Below, one piece after another: positions 60,808-64,000 of a stretch of DNA of 64,000 nucleotides. Under the pieces are notes generated by a model that did no database searches, was not told where the DNA came from, and saw only the letters and a program-made list of their open reading frames with translations. Every line of letters starts with the position of its first letter. The stretch's first letter is position 1. A program made the translations under genes and the position numbers. The stretch is from Kordia sp039026955 (GTDB taxonomy: Bacteria; Bacteroidota; Bacteroidia; Flavobacteriales; Flavobacteriaceae): positions 22,500 to 86,499 of the forward strand of contig JBCCLH010000026.1 in NCBI GenBank assembly GCA_039026955.1, in the 5' to 3' direction.

Positions 60808-61878
60808 ATGAAATTCAACAAATATTTATACATACTGGTGTTGCTCGTTTTTGCCTCTTGCAAGAATGAACCGTATGAGGAAATTCCCGGTGAAGCAACT
60901 GGAGAATTCCAGAACGTATTGTTGGATTTTAATGTTCCTTCTAACTTTCCGCCTTTGGTGTATGATATTGAAAACAATCCACCCACAGAAACTGGTTTTG
61001 AATTGGGAAGACGACTGTTCTATGAAGGTCGTTTGGCGTCGGACGGCGTAGTCGCTTGCGGGTTTTGTCATATACAAGAGTTTGCCTTTACACATCACAC
61101 GCATATTGTGAGTCACGGTGTAGATGGCGCGTTGGGAAGCCGAAATGCGCAACCGTTGCACAACTTGGCGTTTCAAAACGAATTTAACTGGGACGGCGCC
61201 GCGATTCATTTGGACATGCAACCGATCATTCCGATTACGAATGAAGTGGAGATGAACGAGACATTTACTAATATTATCGCAAAATTACAAACACATCCAG
61301 ATTATCCGCGATTGTTTCGAGAAGCGTTTGAAAATGGTGAAATCAATTCAGAGAATATCTTAAAAGCCTTGTCACAATTTTTAGTAATGATGGTGTCTTC
61401 GAATAGTAAATACGATAAATTTCGTCGCAACGAAGGAAATGTTACGTTGACTGCCAACGAAACGCAAGGCATGGAATTATTCAGCCAAAAATGTGCTTCG
61501 TGTCATTCGGGCGATTTGTTTTCGGATCAATCGTTTCGAAATAATGGTTTGGCCATCGATCCTCAATACAATGATATCGGTCGTGAACGTGTCACAGGAT
61601 TTCCTGCGGATCGATACAAATTTAAAGTCCCGAATCTGAGAAATATTGAAGTTACCTTTCCATATATGCATGATGGGCGTTTTGCAAACCTAGATGCAGT
61701 TTTGGAGCATTACCGAAGTGGTATTCACGACACTGAAAACTTAGATGACAACTTACGACAACCTAATGGAACACTCGGAATTCCTATGACGGACGAAGAA
61801 AAAGCGCGTATCATTGACTTCTTAAAAACTTTAACTGACGCTGATTTTATTTTTGATCACCGATTTTCGGAGTTTTAA
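60808..61878 (+). CDS. Di-haem cytochrome c peroxidase/MauG-MbnH-like lipoprotein
   Basis: I start at the ATG of MKFNKYLYILVLLVFASC (356 residues; lipobox FASC); the frame upstream opens only with TTG. Two c-type haem motifs, CGFCH at 84-88 and CASCH at 229-233, sit in the CCP_MauG fold (GFELGRRLFYEGRLASDGVV, HNLAFQNEFNWDGA, FPYMHDGRFANLDAVLEHY). Members reduce peroxide or, as MauG and MbnH, oxidise Trp in a partner protein. The short form and lipid anchor fit the MbnH-like group, and an MbnP gene lies 6 kb upstream on the same strand. A standard peroxidase role remains possible. Confidence 0.85.
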   Translation: MKFNKYLYILVLLVFASCKNEPYEEIPGEATGEFQNVLLDFNVPSNFPPLVYDIENNPPTETGFELGRRLFYEGRLASDGVVACGFCHIQEFAFTHHTHIVSHGVDGALGSRNAQPLHNLAFQNEFNWDGAAIHLDMQPIIPITNEVEMNETFTNIIAKLQTHPDYPRLFREAFENGEINSENILKALSQFLVMMVSSNSKYDKFRRNEGNVTLTANETQGMELFSQKCASCHSGDLFSDQSFRNNGLAIDPQYNDIGRERVTGFPADRYKFKVPNLRNIEVTFPYMHDGRFANLDAVLEHYRSGIHDTENLDDNLRQPNGTLGIPMTDEEKARIIDFLKTLTDADFIFDHRFSEF

Positions 61879-62005
61879 TTTTTGGGCGCATCGCCAAATT
61901 ACATTTGCCGTCAGGCTATCCGCTACAATTCCTCGCTTCGCTGCGGGATTTCCACTGCTATCCTTTGCGCAGTTTCATTTCTCATTAAAAATTACAAACA
62001 AAAAA

Positions 62006-62039
62006 ATAGTAGCAAACAACAGATGTCATTTGCTACTAT
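62006..62039 (-). terminator. Terminator-like hairpin
   Basis: ATAGTAGCAAA (62006-62016) and TTTGCTACTAT (62029-62039) form an 11-bp stem with a 12-base loop. On the minus strand it is followed by a TTTTTTG run, so it would stop transcription from the right. On the plus strand no T run follows, although it lies 128 bases after the peroxidase stop and may still act there. Confidence 0.65.
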
Positions 62040-62197
62040 CTCATTAAAATTCTGATTGTCAGTTCATATATTTAAAAAGAAACGTCATTGAGGAGTTTAC
62101 GACGCGGCAATCTCGTACTTCAAAAACAATAATTGCACTTTGAGAAAAAGACTGCCGCGCTATCGCTCGCAGTGACGTTTTTTTAATGTAACGATTT

Positions 62198-62333
62198 GAT
62201 AATTTGAAAATGTATCAATGGTGATTTTGCTTCTATCACAAATAGTATAATAATTTACACTTTTAGATTTCTAAACCAAAAATCAAAACTTTTTCGCAAA
62301 ATCATTTGCTTTTGTCATAGAAATCGATGTGAC
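62198..62333. repeat. 136-bp dispersed repeat, copy 2
   Basis: It matches 38281-38416 over the same length, without gaps, with about 11 differences by eye. It is preceded by family B repeats and followed by a GTTGTACATCGAAATAGAC string that resembles the sequence after a family D repeat near 20105 (GTTGTAAATCGAAG). Confidence 0.75.
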
Positions 62334-62378
62334 GGTTGTACATCGAAATAGACACTTTCTATCAACAACTAATATTGC

Positions 62379-63413
62379 TTATTGCTTGATAAACTTCATC
62401 GTTCTGTCACCACTCAATTTTAAGAAATACATTCCTGTTTTTAAGTCTGTAATTGTGATTTCTTGATTATTCGCAACTATTCCGCGTTTTACGACTGCGC
62501 CAACCATATTGAAAATTGCGTATGCTTCGCTTGTTTTCAATCCGTTGATTCGCACATAATCTCTTGAAGGATTTGGATATACACTCAATCCTTCCACAGC
62601 AGCTTCTATGGTGTCTGTAGATAACAAAGCATTTGGCACCGAATCTACCCAATTGGAACACGCTCCCCAACGACTTACATTCCATAAATCGCCTGGACGA
62701 TTGTTTCCTGTGTGATCAAGTAGCTGATACAAAACCCAGTTGTCATAGCCTGGAATACCTTCATTACACTGAAAGTATTGTATCAAACCTGCTGGCAATG
62801 CATTGGTATCTAATGGCAAACGTTTCCCAGCATTTACTTCATTTTGTGTTCGTACCGTATTCCAAACCTTAAATTCATCAAATGCACCTGCAAAATAGGT
62901 GTTTTCAAATTCTGAACTTGCCAAGCGCGCATCTACATTGTTTCCAAATACAGGCGTAATTCCAGTAGCATTTCCTTCATATTCTCCATCTACATATAAT
63001 GTTAAAACACCAATAGTAATATCAAAAGTTACGGCTACGTGATGCCAATTTCCATCATTGATTGCAATAGATCCTGTTACTGTACTCCAGTTATTCGTAT
63101 TGTTCGCAATTCCTGCGGTAACAAATCCAGTAGTGCCATCTCTTTCAATAAAATATCCTTGTTTTTCTGAACCAGTATCATAATGTTTAGAGTACATGTG
63201 TTTTCCTGTACTTCCATTATCTTTTACCCAGAATTCAAATGTAAAACTGTCGTTGTTGGCGTTTGTACCAAAAATTCCTGTTTCTGTAGCTCTGTATACA
63301 GGCGCAAAGTCATTCTGACCGTCAAAGCACATTGCATAGGTTAATGTCTGTGCTTGCAAGCTAAACATACTAGCAATTAAAAAAATTGTTAAAAAGGTGT
63401 AATGTTGTCTCAT
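62379..63413 (-). CDS. T9SS-exported LamG/concanavalin-like protein
   Basis: This 344-residue protein has a signal peptide (MRQHYTFLTIFLIASMFSLQ). A LamG-like jelly roll spans about 22-230 (FTFEFWVKDNGSTGKHMYSK, NWHHVAVTFDITIGVLTLYV, FAGAFDEFKVWNTVRTQNEV). A T9SS type A sorting domain spans about 272-344 (SVYPNPSRDYVRI, ending TMKFIKQ). It probably binds carbohydrate or a surface ligand outside the cell. It is monocistronic; a terminator-like hairpin lies about 340 bp beyond its stop. Confidence 0.87.
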   Translation of the reverse strand: MRQHYTFLTIFLIASMFSLQAQTLTYAMCFDGQNDFAPVYRATETGIFGTNANNDSFTFEFWVKDNGSTGKHMYSKHYDTGSEKQGYFIERDGTTGFVTAGIANNTNNWSTVTGSIAINDGNWHHVAVTFDITIGVLTLYVDGEYEGNATGITPVFGNNVDARLASSEFENTYFAGAFDEFKVWNTVRTQNEVNAGKRLPLDTNALPAGLIQYFQCNEGIPGYDNWVLYQLLDHTGNNRPGDLWNVSRWGACSNWVDSVPNALLSTDTIEAAVEGLSVYPNPSRDYVRINGLKTSEAYAIFNMVGAVVKRGIVANNQEITITDLKTGMYFLKLSGDRTMKFIKQ

Positions 63414-64000
63414 GTGTGTTTGTTTTTAAATTAATAATAGGGGTTCATAATTTCACATGTGGTTCGCAGTAATTTTACATTCCGAACGAGACAAATCTAG
63501 TATATTCAGGGTTTGTAGAAATATGTAGAATTACGCAACAGTTACAAACAGGTAATATTGTATGCATGAATTCTTTCATGAGTCTTATAACATTCACTTA
63601 CAAGCAATATCGATTTTTATAGACTCTCAGTAGTATTTTTTATTCATCACACAAATAAAAAATTATAATCTATTGACATACAATTATTTATACTATTTTG
63701 TTTCTACAAGAAGATTAAAAATAAATACGCCAATTTCCGAAGAGAATTATATTGAAATCTAACATTTGAAAATGCTAGTGATGCGTTAACTCTAAAAAAA
63801 ATATTGTGATTCCTCTTTTAATAAAGGATGTAGACGTTTTTTTATTTTTGGATTTGAATTGATTTTAATTTAGCTATAGAAAAAGAAGCTATTTTAAATT
63901 TATTTTCTATAAACTATTGAATTAAAATGTAGGTATCCGAAGCAGAAGTACGACACCTGTAGACCTCTCGCAGGAGAGAAATGGGGCACTTACAAATGCG
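63414..64000. other. Right-end gap; unresolved GC-richer segment at the edge
   Basis: Most of the 587 bp is very AT-rich and shows no gene. A TTGACA-like hexamer near 63674 followed by TACTATTTTG could be a promoter reading right. From about 63927 the sequence becomes clearly richer in G and C, and the self-complementary CTCTCGCAGGAGAG (about 63962-63975) forms a tetraloop hairpin. Frames are open to the edge on both strands, but none has a clear start here. It may be the beginning of a structured RNA or of a gene outside the window. Confidence 0.35.

Larger units (their letters stand above)
61879..62378. other. Gap with a terminator hairpin, an inverted repeat pair and the second 136-bp repeat
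   Basis: After the peroxidase gene comes a terminator-like hairpin (62006-62039). Two family B copies in opposite orientation follow (GTCATTGAGGAGTTTACGAC near 62085; CTGCCGCGCTATCGCTCGCA then GTGACG near 62151-62176). The 136-bp dispersed repeat and a short GTACATCGAAAT tail are next. No gene is visible. Confidence 0.6.

Noticed and set aside
61853..62047. 64-codon plus-strand frame after the peroxidase gene
   Set aside because: It overlaps the peroxidase 3' end and runs through the terminator hairpin. No homology is apparent.
1..64000. Prophage or integrative element covering part of the window
   Set aside because: No integrase, phage structural gene, tRNA attachment site or mobilisation gene was seen. 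Foreign-looking genes (27.4-28.3 kb and the AbiH gene) are isolated.
1..64000. tRNA or rRNA genes
   Set aside because: Intergenic regions were scanned for T-loop-like strings and cloverleaf patterns. Nothing convincing was found, though a weak match could be missed by eye.

Overview
The window reads as chromosomal DNA of a marine-type member of the Flavobacteriaceae (Bacteroidota); a Kordia-like genus is a guess. The reasons are an AT-rich base composition, several large secreted proteins with a C-terminal type IX secretion (T9SS) sorting domain, a Bacteroidota-type sdhCAB operon with a fused cytochrome b subunit, a TAnnTTTG-type promoter in front of sdhC, a GG-leader lanthipeptide precursor, and intergenic regions full of short palindromic repeats. 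I recognise no rRNA, tRNA, CRISPR array, complete insertion sequence or prophage.

Layout. 1-5.1 kb: the end of a NarL-type two-component pair, two unknown genes, a COG0523 GTPase and a membrane-anchored MutS-like ATPase. 5.5-11.1 kb: a secreted M28 peptidase, succinate dehydrogenase (sdhCAB, minus strand, with a promoter and a terminator) and a lipoprotein. 11.3-13.1 kb: an overlapping RimK-like ligase and aspartoacylase-like deacylase. 13.4-24.3 kb: mostly minus-strand secreted or lipid-anchored small proteins, a five-repeat BTRD1-beta-lactamase-type hydrolase with a TM-GAF-AraC regulator, an alpha/beta hydrolase, and a lipoprotein-LytS-LytTR operon. 24.4-40.7 kb: large secreted proteins (two sortilin/BNR proteins, a repeat-bearing T9SS protein, a pappalysin-like M43 protease), aminopeptidase P, a Crp-like regulator and a very AT-rich two-gene unit. 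40.8-49.6 kb: a cupredoxin-like protein, an AhpD-like protein, an AraC regulator, an AbiH-family abortive-infection gene, brnQ, an alpha/beta hydrolase and thiL. 49.7-63.4 kb: a plus-strand operon of four surface proteins ending in an MbnP-family copper protein, a propeller-type histidine kinase with its LuxR-type regulator, an AraC regulator with an unusual hydrolase, an orphan class I lanthipeptide precursor divergent from a di-haem cytochrome c peroxidase lipoprotein, and a LamG T9SS protein.

How the parts may work together. Most of the window serves the cell envelope: secreted or lipid-anchored proteins plus at least eight regulators. The most suggestive stretch is 49.7-61.9 kb. It holds an MbnP protein and an MbnH/MauG-like di-haem protein 6 kb apart on the same strand. 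A short palindrome with a CATTTTG core occurs in front of the histidine kinase operon and twice in the divergent lanthipeptide/peroxidase promoter region. That hints at shared control, which remains an inference.

Intergenic DNA is unusually structured. It holds six copies of a MITE-like element with GTGAGTTCGATATAA-type ends, one 162-bp element with perfect 23-bp terminal repeats, several smaller repeat families (one nested inside another), about 3.4 tandem copies of a roughly 165-bp unit, and a 136-bp sequence found twice without gaps 24 kb apart.
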